From Paracoccaceae bacterium (lineage in GTDB: Bacteria > Pseudomonadota > Alphaproteobacteria > Rhodobacterales > Rhodobacteraceae): a DNA stretch of 6,733 nt. Below are positions 5,901 through 6,733 of the stretch, piece by piece. How positions within the stretch are numbered: the stretch's first letter is position 1; the number at the start of each line of letters is the position of its first letter. The stretch lies in contig PARX01000001.1 in NCBI GenBank assembly GCA_002712045.1, positions 8,383 to 15,115 on the forward strand, read 5' to 3'. Made by a program: the position numbers and the translations under genes. The notes under the pieces are model-generated. The model made no database searches, was not told the origin of the DNA, and saw only the letters and a program-made list of their open reading frames with translations.

Positions 5901-6733
5901 ATGGTAAATCAAGTTCAAGATAGAAGCTCATTATTTGGTTTTAGGATTCAGCGAATCTTACAAAGGCGCGGTCAAGAATTAGTTGGCATAATCTTTTTGA
6001 TATTTTCTTTAGCATGGTCTTTTGTTCTTTTACTTTCTACCTATGGATCGTTTTTTGCAAAATCTATATTTGATGAGGCAACCTTAAATAATATTCAAGT
6101 TTTATCTTCAGGAATTATAGCCCCAACTATGGTAACAATTGGTATTAGTTCATGGATTTTATCGATTTTTATGTTTTTTTGGGCAGTTCGGTTTATTTTT
6201 CATTTAAATGCTCAGACGTTTTTTAATAGGGTAGTGTTTTTGCCAATATTAGCGGCTTTTATCTCTGTTTGTGCATCTTGTTTTCCTGTGACCTCAGCTT
6301 GGCCGCATTCCTTTGGGCTAGGAGGCTTATTCGGTGACACTATTTTGACTTTTTTGGTCGATGTGGTTTCTAGTAGCCTTGGTTTTGGATTAAAAACCTT
6401 AATGCCCACTGTTATTATTTTAAGTTCTTCCACCGCGCTATTTGTCCTCGGATTTGATAAAAAAGAAGTAAAGACCATTATAAGAATTATTTGTACGATC
6501 TTTTTGAGGTTATTAAAAAGTGCTTTCAAGGTAACCACTTACGCTTGCACAAATATGTTTAAGTTTTTCTTTTTTCAAAGAAGAAGAAATAAAAAAACAA
6601 TTAGAGGCTTAGAGCAAGACGATCACAATTATAAAATAGAGCGGAATAATTTGGTTGCTAACAATAATGTTTTGGTAGAGCCAGATATAAAGAATGTAAA
6701 AATTTCAGAGAGTTTTAAAACAGGAGAAGGCCT
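5901..6733 (+). CDS. ftsK: DNA translocase FtsK, N-terminal membrane part (partial)
   Basis: The frame is open from ATG 5901 to the window edge (277 full codons) without a stop, so the gene continues to the right. The N-terminus is the FtsK four-helix membrane domain: a basic lead (RIQRILQRRGQE) and hydrophobic stretches at about residues 27-48, 72-100, 108-129 and 165-184. The typical PHSFGLGGLFGD loop lies at 135-146, matching the 'GLGGxxGD' element of FtsK/SpoIIIE N-termini. A further hydrophobic stretch (about 192-205) and a basic stop-transfer-like run (RRRNKK, 227-232) follow. After that comes the start of a hydrophilic, Asn- and charge-rich linker. The RecA-like motor (Walker A/B) and the DNA-reading gamma domain lie outside the window. 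FtsK anchors at the division septum and pumps chromosome termini apart before closure. The start is supported by GAGG 5 bases upstream. The position after the aminotransferase fits an order I associate with alphaproteobacteria. Confidence 0.9.
   Translation, partial: MVNQVQDRSSLFGFRIQRILQRRGQELVGIIFLIFSLAWSFVLLLSTYGSFFAKSIFDEATLNNIQVLSSGIIAPTMVTIGISSWILSIFMFFWAVRFIFHLNAQTFFNRVVFLPILAAFISVCASCFPVTSAWPHSFGLGGLFGDTILTFLVDVVSSSLGFGLKTLMPTVIILSSSTALFVLGFDKKEVKTIIRIICTIFLRLLKSAFKVTTYACTNMFKFFFFQRRRNKKTIRGLEQDDHNYKIERNNLVANNNVLVEPDIKNVKISESFKTGEG

Noticed and set aside
6212..6538. A 108-codon minus-strand open frame opposite ftsK
   Set aside because: The sense strand encodes a clear FtsK membrane domain; the antisense product is low-complexity and unrecognisable.
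1..6733. A new defence, mobile or biosynthetic system
   Set aside because: Every gene belongs to a recognised housekeeping family, there are no transposases, integrases, att-like repeats, CRISPR arrays or unexplained gene-sized gaps, and base composition appears uniform.

Overview
The window reads as a low-GC (roughly one third G+C by eye), densely packed bacterial chromosome segment, most likely from a free-living, probably marine-type alphaproteobacterium. The main reasons are the gene set and order: exonuclease III, a CGPC-type thioredoxin/TPR protein, a stand-alone LON substrate-binding protein, a Trm112-like protein, a UbiH/COQ6 hydroxylase, an amidase, a DapC-like aminotransferase and FtsK. 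Individual proteins also carry family signatures I associate with that class. The standard code applies: TGA is used as a stop and Trp is TGG. Genus cannot be told from the sequence.

Layout. Positions 1-114 are the 3' end of xthA. Positions 195-1955 are a same-strand run of three genes: CnoX/YbbN-like thioredoxin, LON substrate-binding domain protein, and Trm112-like protein. The two internal gaps are 26 bp and 1 bp, which suggests one transcript. It collides tail to tail, with a 9-bp overlap, with the minus-strand ubiquinone-biosynthesis hydroxylase (1947-3179). A 76-bp divergent intergenic region then leads to an amidase (3256-4590), a 121-bp gap, the DapC-like aminotransferase (4712-5893), and ftsK (from 5901, running off the right edge). 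The ftsK ribosome-binding site is built into the dapC stop codon, so those two are probably translationally coupled. There is no gene-free stretch over 300 bases, and I saw no tRNA, rRNA, CRISPR or insertion sequence.

How the genes fit together. The block mixes housekeeping functions: DNA repair (XthA), protein quality control (CnoX-like and LON-domain proteins), a translation- or methylation-related partner protein (Trm112), respiratory quinone synthesis (UbiH family), lysine/peptidoglycan precursor synthesis (DapC-like) and chromosome segregation at the division septum (FtsK). I do not see a new multigene system. The observations most worth checking are small: a 12-bp perfect inverted repeat inside the xthA 3' end, a Trm112 protein that has lost its zinc knuckle, a Ser in the second Gly position of the UbiH FAD motif with a possible leaderless start, and a hypothetical link between the neighbouring CnoX and LON-domain proteins.
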